64,000 nucleotides of DNA, taken from NCBI GenBank assembly GCA_031002005.1, contig CM061914.1, forward strand, positions 16,850,148 to 16,914,147, written 5' to 3'. How positions within the stretch are numbered: the stretch's first letter is position 1; each line of letters begins with the position of its first letter. This DNA is from Vandiemenella viatica. Lineage: Eukaryota; Arthropoda; Insecta; Orthoptera; Morabidae. This document shows, piece by piece, positions 34,011-45,005 of the stretch. The translations under genes were made by a program, and so were the position numbers. A model generated the notes under the pieces. The model was not told where the DNA came from. It saw only the letters and a list, made by a program, of their open reading frames with translations, and made no database searches.

Positions 34011-35063
34011 CTAGATCCGCCCTTCAAGTATTAATCTTAAAGACAGAATTGCTTCCCCTGTACCGCGATTTTTCCTAAACCCAAACTGATCTTCACCTAC
34101 TATCTCTTCTACTACCCTCTCCATCTTTCTGTATATTATTCTGGTCAGTAATTTTGAAGCATGTGATGTTAAACTAATGGTGCAATAATTCTCACATTTG
34201 TCGGCTTGTGCTTTCTTTGGAAATGTGAAGATGATATTTTTATTAAAATCAGTTGGAATTTCTCCTGTTTCGTAACTTTTTGATATCAGCTTGAATAATC
34301 TTTCGATTCCTTCCTCTCCTAGAGATTTAAGAAGTTCTGCAGGGATCTCATCAATTCCAACTGCCTTATTTGCTTTCAAGTCATTCAGAGCTTTATTAAA
34401 TTCTGTTCTCAAAACAGGATCTCCTAAGTCATCAATGTCGACATCGCCTTCCTTTTCCAATACACTATTGTTTAAGTCCTCCCCATCATACAGTTTCTCA
34501 ATGTATTCCTTCCATCGGTTAGCTTTATCTTCTGTGCTTAAAAGAGGTTTCCCATCGGCAGCTTTAATGTTCATACCTCTTTTCTACATTTCTCCAAAAT
34601 TCTGTTTGATCTTTCTATATGCAACATCTACTTTTCCTACGACCATTTCCTTTTCTACTTCTTCACACTTTTCTTGTACCCATTTTTCTTTTGCTATTTT
34701 GCATTTCCTATTTATTTGATTTCTAAATTGCCTGTACTGCTCTCTTCCTGCTTCATCCTGAGCATTTTTGTACCTTCTCCTCTCATCCATCAGCTCCAAA
34801 ATTTCTTCTGTGATCCAAGGTTTTCGGGGAGCTTGTTCCCTAAAGCCTAATGTTTCTTTGCCAGCTTTCATTATTTCGGTCTTTAATGCATTCCAATCGT
34901 CCTCGGTTGAGCTCCGTTCAGAGTTACTTCTTAGACCTAAGTCTGTCATTTCTGCAAATTTTTCTCTTGTGCTAGATTGTTTCAGCTTATTCACTGCCAG
35001 TCTGTTCTGCTTATGCTGCTTCCTTATTCGCTTGAATTTCAGCCTGCACTTCATTACTATCAA
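34011..35063 (-). pseudogene. RTE LINE linker and N-terminal RT region
   Basis: Two frames split by a stop at 34582-34586: 34584-35063 (MIVMKCRLKFKRIRKQHKQN; basic, Lys/Glu-rich coiled stretch EKCEEVEKEMVVGKVDVAYR) and 34011-34574 (NIKAADGKPLLSTEDKANRW, then KAVGIDEIPAELLKSLGEEG and GEDQFGFRKNRGTGEAILSL). These are the linker after the endonuclease and the RT fingers. A stop at 34011 precedes motif A. Confidence 0.88.
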
Positions 35064-35080
35064 ATTATGGTCCGAGTCTA

Positions 35081-36001
35081 CATGGTCTATACCAAAAGTA
35101 GTAGGACTGATTTAAAAAAAAAATATTGAAGGTATCTTTACAATTCCTTAATCCTCTTCGAAATAGCACCCTTAGGCAGCTACACACCAAAAATTACGCT
35201 GCTACCATTGGCCGTACGCCTTCTGGAAGTCAGATTCGGGGACGCTGTTGAGAGCCCTCGTCGATGCTGCTTCAACGTCCTGGATTGAGTCAAACCGCTG
35301 TTCCTTCAGCTGCCTTTTCATCCGTGGGAATAAAAAAAAAGTAATTTGGAGCCAGATTGGGACTGAAGGCGGGGTGCAGCAACGTGGCAACGCTGAATCG
35401 GGCCAACAGTTGCCTTCTTCATCCTCCCGTCCAATGAATGCACGCACGAGCAAATCAAAGATCAAGACAATGCTGATCGTGTTTTTTAACCGTCGCGGGG
35501 TGATTCATAAGGAGTTCGTTTCCCCTGGGTAAACTGTCAATTCAAACTTTTACGTGCAAGTGTCAGCCCACCTGTGAGACCGAGTGAATCGCGTCCGACC
35601 AGTCATCTCCGCCAACTGGACTCTGCATCACGACAATGCGCCGTGCCAAGGCGCGCCGTCATGAGCCAACTGTTAGCCCGAATTGACATTGCCGCGTTGC
35701 TGCAGCCCGCCTACAGTCCTGATTTGGCTCCATCTGACTTTTCTTACTCACATTGATGAAAAAGCAGCTGAAGGAACAGCGGTTTGACTCAATCCAGGAC
35801 GTTGAAGCAGCATCGACGAGAGCTCTCAACAGCGTCCCCGAAACTGACTTCCAGAAGGCGTATGGCCAATGGCAGCAGCGTAATTTTTGGTGTGTAGCTG
35901 CCTAAGGGTGCTATTTCGAAGGGGATTAAGGAATTGTAAAGATATCTTCAATAATTTTTTTTTAAAAAAAATCAGTCCTACTACTTTTGGTATATACCAT
36001 G
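35081..36001 (+). mobile_element. Rearranged mariner with inverted 3' ends (palindromic derivative)
   Basis: TA target copies at 35079-35080 and 36002-36003. The 33-bp end repeats, catggtctataccaaaagta and its complement, differ by one base. About 333 bp at the left (35081-35413) is a >90% reverse complement of the right end (about 35665-36001). Both arms encode the mariner C-terminus (LKEQRFDSIQDVEAASTRAL in the left arm on minus; a frameshifted equivalent in the right arm on plus). The unique middle (about 35414-35664) holds the plus-strand piece KSKIKTMLIVFFNRRGVIHK and WTLHHDNAPC. The transposase N-terminal half and the true 5' end are absent. Confidence 0.9.
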
Positions 36002-36798
36002 TATGTCTGCTCCTGGGTACGCTCTACAGTCTAGAACTTGATTCCTGAATCTCTGTTTGACCATGATATAATCTAGCTGATATCTGTCTGTATTCCCAGG
36101 ACGTTTCCAGGTGTATATTCTTCTTGCATGGTTCTTAAACAGTGTGTTCGCCACTACTAGCTTATATCTTTCACAAAATTCTAGCAACCTGCTTCCTCGC
36201 TCATTTCTTTCTCCTAGACCAAAACTTCCTACAGTATTCCCCTCTTTTCCTTCTCCCACTATTGCATTCCAATCACCCATGATTATTAGATTTTCCTCCC
36301 CTTTCACATATTTAATTAATTCTTCAATTTCAGCATATATTTTTTTCTATTTCTTCGTCATCTTCCTGTGACGTTGGCATATATACTTGTACTAATGTGG
36401 TTGGGACGGGCTTAGTTTCTAACCTCATCAAAATAATCCTGTCACTAAACTGTTCGTAATAACTCACCCGTTTCCCTACTTTCTTGTTCATTACAAATCC
36501 TACACCAGTAACTCCATTGACAGCTTGTGTGCTAATTATCCTGTGTTCCCCAGACTAGAAATCCTGTGCGTCCTTCCATTTAATCTCACTAATCTCACTA
36601 ATCTAACTTAAGTTGTTCCATCTCCCTTTTTAAGTTTTCTAACCTACCTGCCCTATTCAGACTTCTAACATTCCACGCTCCGACTCGTAGAATGTTTCTA
36701 TCCATTCTGATGACTCCTCCCTGAGCAGTCCCCACCTGGAGATCCGATTGGGGGACTATTTTACCTCCGGAATATTTTACCCAGGAAGAAGCCATCAT
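35981..36798 (-). pseudogene. RTE LINE APE endonuclease, interrupted
   Basis: The ATG at 36798 opens MMASSWVKYSGGKIVPQSDL, then WNVRSLNRAGRLENLKREME, ending at a stop after 66 codons. The rest resumes in other frames: GDWNAIVGEGKEGNTVGSFG, ERGSRLLEFCERYKLVVANT and NTDRYQLDYIMVKQRFRNQV in 35981-36307. The order matches RTE endonucleases. The mariner at 35081-36001 sits immediately before the catalytic DSDH motif, which survives on the other side at about 35070. Confidence 0.88.
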
Positions 36799-37139
36799 GA
36801 TATATGTAATTTGAGAGGATTACATGTCCTCGGGATACCCTTTGGGTCTTTAATGCAGTGGTTTCCCGTTGCCTTCTGCATCCCCATGCCGTTGATCATT
36901 TCTGATTCATCCGCCTTTACGGGCCGTTTCCAACCCCAAGGGCAAGAGGGTGCCCTGAACCGCTCCCCGCTCTTCCGCCCTCCTTTCGGAGGCCGTTGGC
37001 AAGCAGTGGGTGACTCCTTATACCGGGAATCTTTCAGTCGCCAGAGCCTCGTCCGTGCAAACAGGGTGCACCATGTGAAGGAGAGGTTGACATTTGGTTG
37101 GAAAACACTAGTATTGTCTCTCCCAAACCCTTACACCCC

Positions 37140-38506
37140 CGAAGTTAAATAGTAATGATTTAAAGCGAGGAAAAAATTGTTGAATAATGTGAAGGATGGA
37201 GTGCAAGAGCGAGTTTAGCAGTCCTTCCAGTGTTGCAGAAGAGGAAGGGCTAGTGCGGTTGGTGGATTCTTTGCGGTGATAGGAATGTTTGGGAGGCCAT
37301 TGTGGAACAGTCTGTTGGTTGCGGGAGCTGCCTGGGATTGCAGGAAAATTGCGTTCGTCGACGAGCGGTGCCTGAGATAGTTGTGAAGGTGATGGGGCAG
37401 TGGAAGATGTGTTGTTCAAACGTGGCAGGGTAGATTGCTTGCTTTTTTTAATGGCGAGGTAATGGTCACAACCTCGGTAATTAGCAGAATGCCTACCGCC
37501 AAAGTTGACACATTGTGGGTCGGTTTGTTTAGATTTTGGGCATTCTGAGTAGTGGCGGTTTTCCGGACATTTTACACATCTGGGACGAAGATGACAGAAA
37601 TTTTTTGTATGTCCGAAACGTTGACATTTAGTACATTGTGGGATTGTGGGAGATTTCCTACGGTATTCTACCGAGATGATAGCATGGAATAGACTAGTTA
37701 ATTGGAAAATTTCTTTTGCTTGCTGGTTGTCATCTAATTCAACGACGCACAAGGGCATTGGCATTTTATTTTTATACAGAAGTCTTGTTACTTTTGTAGC
37801 TGGTAACTGCCGAGCATGAAGCTCTTCTAGTATTTCAGCATCAGTTAATGAGAATGGGACGTTGCGCAGGACTACCTCTAGCTTCTTGTTTTGAGGATCT
37901 TTGAAGGTGTGGTAAGGGAGCTGGGCTTCGTCTAAGAATTTCGTGACAGTGCGATAGTCAGTGGTAGAACTAATATTAATTTTGATCATCGATCCACGTT
38001 GTTGAGTCGTGAAGTCATCCTTCGCTAAGGTGGACAGATCTTTCAGAATTTGCTGGTAATTGTTAACATCATGTAGAAAGATTGGGGGGATCACTACATT
38101 GACTGCCGCGTCAGATGCGGCATCAGTGGCATCACACTGATCTCCCGTGGAGTCTAACACTGAGAACTTGTTATGCACAGCCATAAGGTTAACTTGATAT
38201 TTACGATTAACAGAGGTGGCAGGAACAATATGCTTTTTGCGGGGTTGTCGGAATTCGAGATGATTGGGATCGGAGTCTATGGGAGCAGCTGTTCGTTTGG
38301 CGTTTACCTTGGAAAATAAAGCTGAAGGAGGAGTGGTGGTTTCCATCGGGATGTCTGATGTAGTTGGCATGGTGAGTTGTGCCCAGGAAGCAGTAGCTGG
38401 CGCTTGTGAGATAGTTGATTGAAGCGTAGGTTGTTGTGAAGTTGGCTCTTGTATTTCGCTCACGTTGTGAACAAGATTGCCCTGTGTCGGGCTCCTCGAG
38501 AACCAT
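37140..38506 (-). pseudogene. Jockey-like ORF1, zinc-knuckle RNA-binding protein, cut near its end
   Basis: The central region (KFLDEAQLPYHTFKD, then VVLRNVPFSLTDAEILEELH) fits the PRE_C2HC-type domain. Zinc knuckles follow: C-x2-C-x4-H-x4-C (CTKCQRFGHTKNFC), then C-x2-C-x4-H-x3-C (CVKCPENRHYSEC), then a third in which one Cys is Phe (CVNFGGRH). It coats the LINE RNA in family members. The native start is uncertain: the frame stays open upstream past the insertion junction at 38687 into mariner DNA, so a Met at 38736 is not native; 38506 and 38380 are candidates in different frames. The last codons lie beyond the RTE insertion, at about 32893-32919. Confidence 0.88.
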
Positions 38507-38698
38507 GAGTGATGAGAACTTGAAAAATAAAGATTTGATATGCGGTTTTGATTAACACTCCGAAGTACAGAAACGACTTTAAATGTAGCGATGCACGGAA
38601 GTAAACACTTGCTAGCACAGGCGAACTGGTAGCGTAGAGCGCTGCAGGAAGTGCACACGACCGTAGCTATCAGTGAACTGTGTGAAAAAAACCGGGCT

Positions 38699-39112
38699 GT
38701 ACCGCCGATGATTGGAAACTTCCCATCCAAATCCATCCAAGAGCTCTTGGGTTGTCGTGGAGAAACAAAATTTTCCTTCCTAGTTTTCCCCGGCGCTTGT
38801 TTTGTATCTCACGTCTTGAATTTTTTTGAGTGTTTCGCAATAGCTCTCCGAGTTAATTGTTTGGCCACGTGCAAGAAAATGATTGAGAATCACTCCCTGA
38901 GCGTCCCAAAACACAGTAGCCATGATTTTTCCTGTTGGCAGCGTTTGAAGACACTTCCACGGTTTCTTGGGCGAATGTGTGTGTCCCCATTCCATCGACT
39001 ACCGTTTTGTTTCACAGGTGACGTGCTTTACCCAAGTCTCGTCGCCAGTTACGATACGATCGAGAACTTGGTTTCCACTTTTGTCGTAATCCAGAAATGT
39101 TTACCACCATGG
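38699..39112 (-). pseudogene. mariner transposase middle part (upstream of the Jockey insertion), 5'-truncated
   Basis: From about 39065 down, the minus strand reads VTGDETWVKHVTCETKR (first catalytic Asp), then in the frame 38780-38995 MEWGHTHSPKKPWKCLQTLP, KIMATVFWDAQGVILNHFLA and TINSESYCETLKK. The HHDNA block is largely deleted; TTQELLDGFGWEVSNH and a damaged YSP motif follow, ending at the Jockey junction (38698). The N-terminal DNA-binding half and 5' inverted repeat are missing upstream of 39112. Confidence 0.85.
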
Positions 39113-41279
39113 ATACCCACCCCTCTAGAGTACAATCACACAAAACTCTTACTTTCCTTGTATGTGTATTGGTTAATGAAACACATTAGGCCAAAATAAT
39201 ACTATACGCAAGTTTGGTAGACGGGGTGAGTATTTTCTATACAAGAAATACATGACTGCAAAGTGATTGTATTTCACTTAGAAAGACACGACATTCATTG
39301 AGTGCTTGGCTGTACTTTTGAGCTTGCAAAGGAAGCCTTAATAAACAGCATAACGTTGTGTATCCTGGTAGCTGATTGTGTTCCGTTATCACATATCGCT
39401 GACTTCGTTATCTGTGGAAGATGCATGCCACGTGATAATCTGGTGTTGTGTGGACCATTCGAAACTTTCACTCACGTGGCAGACGTAGAACTCGGTTTAT
39501 CTGTTTGTACGTGTCACAAGCAGCAATTGTACAAAGTGATATAATGAAACACTAATTAAATAACACAAAACACTCGTACATAAAATCAATAATATCAATG
39601 GCACACTGAACATTTCTGACCTATGTTTGGCCATTTCAGCAGATGGATAAGGGGGGGGGGTTTGGAATTTGTTTGTGAATTCACCAGTTTTAGCCAATAG
39701 GAAGCGTAGGCGGGCTTTTGAATTAGCCAATCAGAATTCAGCTGGTGGTGGAGAGGGGCGTGGCCACTGACGTTACGGTTTCTGTCTCTTTCTATTGGGG
39801 GAAACACTGACATCATTGCCTTAGGCTACTCACATGGTTTGTACACGTCTGGCTCGGGTGTGGAATATTTACGGCGTCTGGCTGTCCTGAAATTTTCGAC
39901 AAGGAATGCATGTTACGAAATAAGTCCATACACTGCGAAACAGCTCACCTGGTGTGTTTGCCAGTAGGCAGCCATTAGTAATAGACGAGGCAAGTGCATT
40001 ATCCGTCCGTAATTGTGAAATACACCAGTGCTATAGCAAACAACTACGGTTTATTCCTAGGGTGCGCCTGCGCCATTTTGAAAGCGCTCCGTGACGTTGA
40101 CGATGGACAAGGGATTCAGTGTGCGCCAAATAGGTTGCGACATAAATCTATTAAGGGCCCGGCTGGCATGTTTGTACCGCGTTGAGAAAACACCTCTGGC
40201 ATGTTCCATTACCATTATCGCAGATGCACGGAAATATTTCATCCCTCAACGAATCATAGTAAAATATTATCTTCGGTTCAAGAAGACATATAAATTAATG
40301 ATATTATATAACCTAGCAATGGTCGAATCTCCGTCCAACTATCCAGATTTCCGTTTATCAACGTGTTCCCAAAACACTCTGAAATTAGGAGAGTGTATGG
40401 CTCTAAGATATATACTTGGGCCTTAATGCATCAGAACCTCCGCTAATATCGTTCTCTGAAAGAATAATATAAAACAATTTGAGGGGAACTTATTACGTGG
40501 TGAATATAGTTATTATATGTCAATTCTTGTAGGCAGGACTAAAAACAACTCTTGAGGTAACCAAATGCAGCGTCTGCTACGTAGGCCTATTGTGTTATGT
40601 GTTTTAAAATGAAAATCAAAATTTTTGTTCCCGTGACTAGAGAGTATAAAACTAGCTTGAGTCATTCTAATTGAATAAAAACTGCGATGCAGGTGATTCA
40701 AAAGCATAACTTTTTCCTTTAGCGGTCCAAATGGAAAAACCAGCGTTACTAAGTTAACTGATGTGGTATAAAGTCGAGAGGGGATTTCTCTTGGAGTGTT
40801 TAGTAGTGAATTCATCAAATGTTCTGAAATTTAATTAACAGAGACCCTTTTAGATGTTACAAAGAAAAAGAGAAATTGCTATTCTGTCAGACTCAAAAAC
40901 ATTTTTTTCTCGTTTATTGGCAACCGCGATACCTAGCCCACTATTAGTTCCTACTATTTCCAAATTGTCTACGTGCTATCATTTTCCAAAATTTATTCCT
41001 GTCAGTCAGAAAATTACAACAGACAGCGTACAGGAGTTTGACCATTTGATGGCTAACTTCATGCGTTTATTGACGCGACACAATGCGGATTAACTGATGT
41101 AATATTTTTTTATTCTCGCGTGAACTTTTACTGCACGGACCTATCTGTGAATCCAATTTTGCCACAGTTGACGCATCACCAATGAGAAAGCTTTAACTCC
41201 ATTCCTTTGAACAATAAGATGTCACTCGTTCGTTGAAATCGAGGTAAGTATGTCGATAGCGAGATCAAACTAACCAAAC
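39113..41279. other. Unassigned DNA
   Basis: No recognised transposon or gene. A segment at about 40070-40240 is open on both strands (plus: MDKGFSVRQIGCDINLLRAR; minus: MEHARGVFSTRYKHASRALN) and is GC-richer than its flanks, but it lacks splice context or a family match. 39640-39800 has a 10-G run and a GC-rich stretch, with no coding frame I can support. Confidence 0.35.
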
Positions 41280-41625
41280 CAATAGAATTTGTTTTTTTTT
41301 TTTGGGCTCAAATTGCGTTAAACAAAGTACGGATACTAATTTGTGAACATTTCTATCTGACGTCTCAACTTTCCGAATTCATATCAAAACAAACTTACCC
41401 TATTTTACTCGGAACCATTCACTGTATATATTTTAAAGGCCAGTCAAAATCTGACCCCTAGTTTTTGTGCGAATTGATGGGCACATTAACTTAAATTTCT
41501 CAGCTTTAGAATTAGCGCATTTTACCCAGGAACTAGAAGCTATACATTATTCAAAACCCCATCAAAATCATACCCGTAGTTTATGCGTGAATTCCGTTCA
41601 TTGAAACAGACGGACTTTAAAAATT
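41280..41625. repeat. Short tandem-unit insect repeat, copy 2
   Basis: Two units about 125 bp apart share cYagtcaaaatc / catcaaaatcatacc and gtttttgtgcgaatt / gtttatgcgtgaatt, and intervening gctatacattattcaaaa and ttctcagcttt. Same family and unit order as 12480-12850. Confidence 0.6.
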
Positions 41626-42599
41626 AATTCACGACAAAGATACGGAAAACATACACATTTTTTCATATCGTGTTGAATTAGAGCTTGATTCATTATGAAC
41701 AATATAATTAATAATTGACGGCATTAATTATAACTCAAGAGTTTCAGCTATATTTCCAATATATTAAAGAATTTATTAAATTAGACGCAAAGATGTTTCT
41801 GATGCTGAAAAAGGCGACACGTTCAGCGAGAACCCAACCAATTTTTAAACTAAAAGAGGCATTTAAGGGATTTCCTGATGTATGTGTGTTTAACCACGAT
41901 GAATCTTAAGATAAGCAATTAGTCCCTCCCAATAGAAGTAATCTATGCTCTGTGCATTCCAATCCTAGTGCTCAGGCATTAACTGGACCTGCCTTGCCCA
42001 TTTCATCTGGAATATTCCGCACGTAGCCCACTAACTGAGATTCACATGAATATCATTGTCTAAAGCCAAGTTTCCGATGTGAAAACCAGTTTCTTTCCTT
42101 CCAGACATTTCTGATGTGATTACATGTCAATCTCTCCATCAATCTACCTTCCACTGATGTCAAACAATTCAGCCTGTAATTTTACCAACCCTACAGACTC
42201 AATTCTCGGGCACATGGACAAGAACCCACGTGGAAAATATTTGTGATATGATTGACAAAGCCGTGCCCGCACCAGCATGAAGGCAGTAACATCAAAACTT
42301 ACACTTTGACCATGGCAACGATGAGCAAAACTCATCGAAGGCAGCCGACCTCCAAAACGTTGGTTTAAAAAATGAGGCGTCTCAAACTTTAAGGACACAA
42401 GGGAAGAAAGAATTCGTATAAGTATCAGTATTGCACCTTATTTCTCTAATCTTATCTCCCCAGTCATTGGTGTGAAATATTTCATCGCACTCGTATATGC
42501 AAGAGGGTACTGCATTTTTACCAATAAGTTCAAACCTACATCATCTATCAACCCAGCCCAATCTATGAATCAGTTCTGTTATGCTTTCGTAAGAACTGT
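41626..42599. other. Unassigned DNA
   Basis: No supported feature. Confidence 0.35.
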
Positions 42600-42960
42600 G
42601 GCAAGTAATCGCAAATTGAATGACTCTTTTCTGTTCTTTGTCTAAAAAATCTATCAATCCCTTGCGACTAATCATAACAGATGTCCAGTTATCGCCTTTG
42701 ATCGTGCATTAAAGTACCCCAAATTCAAAATTCGCAATTTAGAATTAGCTCTGTTATGTGCAGGTCTCATTTCATGTTGCTTTGCACTGTTATATCCATA
42801 TTCTTTAGGGAATCAATCATATCAATAGCTGAGCTCTTAACTTTATACAATTCCACAAACAGAGTCTTGTTAGTTATGTACATTGCGTTATACTTTTTGC
42901 AATCTGGCGTAAGTTGTCAGTTATTGCATTATGCCACAGCATGGGTTTTTTAAATATTGC
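42600..42960 (-). mobile_element. CR1/L2-like LINE fragment
   Basis: A minus-strand relic homologous to 55900-56140. It reads about YITNKTLFVELYKVKSSAID, then MDITVQSNMKSDLHI, equivalent to VTNKKNPIVQKYEVNSSVID and VTVQRNMKWDLHI in the other copy. Both ends are truncated. Confidence 0.7.
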
Positions 42961-44725
42961 TAACAGTCAGGACATGGAAAAGATTTTGTATTGATGCCAA
43001 ACACTCTCTGCCTCACACATTACTATGAATAAGAGCGTAATGACGTTGTAGAACGCAGTTAAGGACATATTTCAATTTCAGAAAGCATGTATACTACACC
43101 ACTTGTTGTAACCCTATCAGTGATCTCAGCAGGTATTTTTTCCGGTGGATACTACTCCTGTGTCGTCAGGACCTACCTATGAGACATGCTGACCTGTTAC
43201 ATTTTCCAAATAAATACCTGAAGGTGAATGATAATCTCTGTACAAAGTAAGCGCGCTGACCGAATTCTCCATATTTTATGTTTCTGAGGAAGCTTCTTCT
43301 GAAAATATAATTAACCTAGCAATATTTGTACTGTTAAAGTTTAAGCTTTTAATGAGAAGGGGGGGGGATGTCATTACTTTACTGTGGGTTTTAATATTAA
43401 TTTGATTATTCGTTCTAATTATGAAATTAATATTTTCAGGTAGCAAGGATCCTGATTGCTGTTGATGAAAGACATAAAAATGCTTAATTTATTGTTTCCC
43501 TATGGCTTGTAAATAGCCGGATACATTTAACGTTGCGTTAGACATTATGTGTATCTGCAAGCAAAAGCAATATCCGTCTTTACAATCTGCCTGGAGATAG
43601 CAAACATAAACAGAATATTAAATACTTCATTTATAAAATTAAGAACACGATAACATCGTGGCCACAAGCCAACAATTGAATGATACATGAATAGTGGATA
43701 AAATCCCTTTGGCGCCGAATTCAATTAGAAAAAGATGAACAATATTAAGGCTCAAACTGAATTTGCAAGGAGCTTTGAAGTTCATGAGGTCATTTGCCAG
43801 CTAGCTTTTGAATGGAATTGTGCAGAGATCCTGTCTCATGGGCCGATTACGGATCCTTCAAAGTCTTTCCAAACCATGAAACAATGATGGGCGATGGAAC
43901 ACATTACCAAAATCACCAGCATCAGCAGCAGCGGGGTGCGGCGTTGGTCTGTAAATTGTCCCACCAGTGAATGGACTGCATAAATCGACCAGCCTGTGAT
44001 CGAAGCCAGAGCCCGCCAGTACAGTGCCACTCCGCACTGTTTAGTGTCTGGACTCGACGACCGCTGACCACCGAATTCCCCGGTATGGCCACTTCTCCTT
44101 CACTCTTCCGAAACTCCTTCCCGAAGTTTCGTTACATGGAAAAGAAGCCACGAATTAACATCTGTAGACCCCGTATATGATACGGCATTGGTTGTTTAAC
44201 TTCTCCCAAAACCACGTGAGGCTCGAAGTCAACCTTATTCGTCCTGGCCTCCCGCGCGTCGCTCACCCCTTCGGCCGCACGGGTATCCCTACGCGGGGTT
44301 CAACGCACTGACCTTGACGGCTAGCGGTGCCTATCCACCCTGGCCGTGCGAACATTAGCTCGCGTCAGCCCACACTTTCTGGAGATTTCTACCGGAAATA
44401 CCGTTGCCAGCTTCAAAATCTCTCCTGCTCCTCCAAGTAGCAGCCTCTTTATTCAGTCATATTATTAAGAAATTAAGGCAGCCTGGGATATCAATTACGT
44501 TGATCAGATAATTAATTTACAAAATATTCACAAATATTAAATTAATCTGAATATAAAAAATTTAAATAAAAATATTTAAATATTTGTAGCACGCCACAAT
44601 CCTGCGTGCTACAAGCTCCAACTTGGTTTTCTATTAGAAGTCGTCCTCTGTACATAGATGATACACAATACCTATGGAATTTAATCTCAGTATCTCGATA
44701 CTTATCTTTAGACCAAACATCAACT
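42961..44725. other. Unassigned DNA with a GC-rich block
   Basis: 43880-44400 is GC-rich with CpGs (for example ctcccgcgcgtcgctcaccc), without a supported reading frame or splice sites. A G run lies near 43360. The rest is AT-rich and anonymous. Confidence 0.35.
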
Positions 44726-44729
44726 AAAG

Positions 44730-45005
44730 AAGTGGCCTGGTGGCTCAGTGGTTAAGGCGTCTGACTGGAGATAGAAAGGCTTCCGGTTCGAATCCCTGTC
44801 TCGGCACCTCTGGCACAGATTGCTGTGTAATGTGAAGTACGCCAGAACGCTTCCGTGGTTCGGATTCCACGTAAAACTGTAGGTCCCCTCTTAGGCTTAC
44901 AACCCTACATGTAACACTGTTGTGTATACATCCAAAAGCAAAGATTAAAGACGAACGAAGGCTTAACGTGGTCCTAGTCAGCCCAAACGAACATACATAC
45001 AACTA
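44730..45005 (+). mobile_element. tRNA-derived SINE, family B
   Basis: The A box region tggtggctcagtggttaagg and B box ggttcgaatccctgtctcgg have tRNA-like spacing, followed by a non-tRNA body (tgaagtacgccagaacgctt, attccacgtaaaactgtagg) and an end with acatacatac. Unrelated in its body to family A. A cell tRNA is excluded because no folded 3' acceptor end follows. Confidence 0.85.

Larger units (their letters stand above)
32920..37139 (-). mobile_element. Full-length RTE (CFDP2-like) LINE inserted at the Jockey ORF1/ORF2 junction
   Basis: Flanked by cgaagttaa at 32911-32919 and 37140-37148, a perfect 9-bp duplication. In minus orientation it begins gggggtgtaagggtttggg and ends ctgacgacagc plus poly(A). 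It encodes an endonuclease/reverse transcriptase of the type annotated in many genomes as craniofacial development protein 2-like. It is split by a rearranged mariner at 35081-36001 and by several point lesions. Sister copies: 61057-64000, 48455-53871 and 15757-16241. Confidence 0.93.
29933..38687 (-). mobile_element. Jockey-like LINE, near full length, inserted in mariner and itself interrupted
   Basis: Target duplication aaaaccgggct lies at 29922-29932 and 38688-38698. In minus orientation the element begins at 38687 and ends with an A-rich tail at 29933. Without the RTE insertion at 32920-37139 it is about 4.5 kb. It carries ORF1 (nucleic-acid-binding with zinc knuckles) and ORF2 (APE endonuclease plus reverse transcriptase), which originally overlapped by eight bases. 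The 3' region has degenerate attaaacataat repeats (30068-30140). Frames are nearly intact, so the copy is fairly young. Confidence 0.93.

Noticed and set aside
38651..39199. 182-codon plus-strand frame
   Set aside because: It is the antisense of mariner transposase and the Jockey 5' end, both well supported on the minus strand.
40070..40240. Short frames on both strands around an ATGGACAAGG start
   Set aside because: No family or splice context; kept only as part of an unassigned stretch.
44740..44810. Possible tRNA gene (A and B boxes)
   Set aside because: No matching acceptor stem; the body continues as a SINE.
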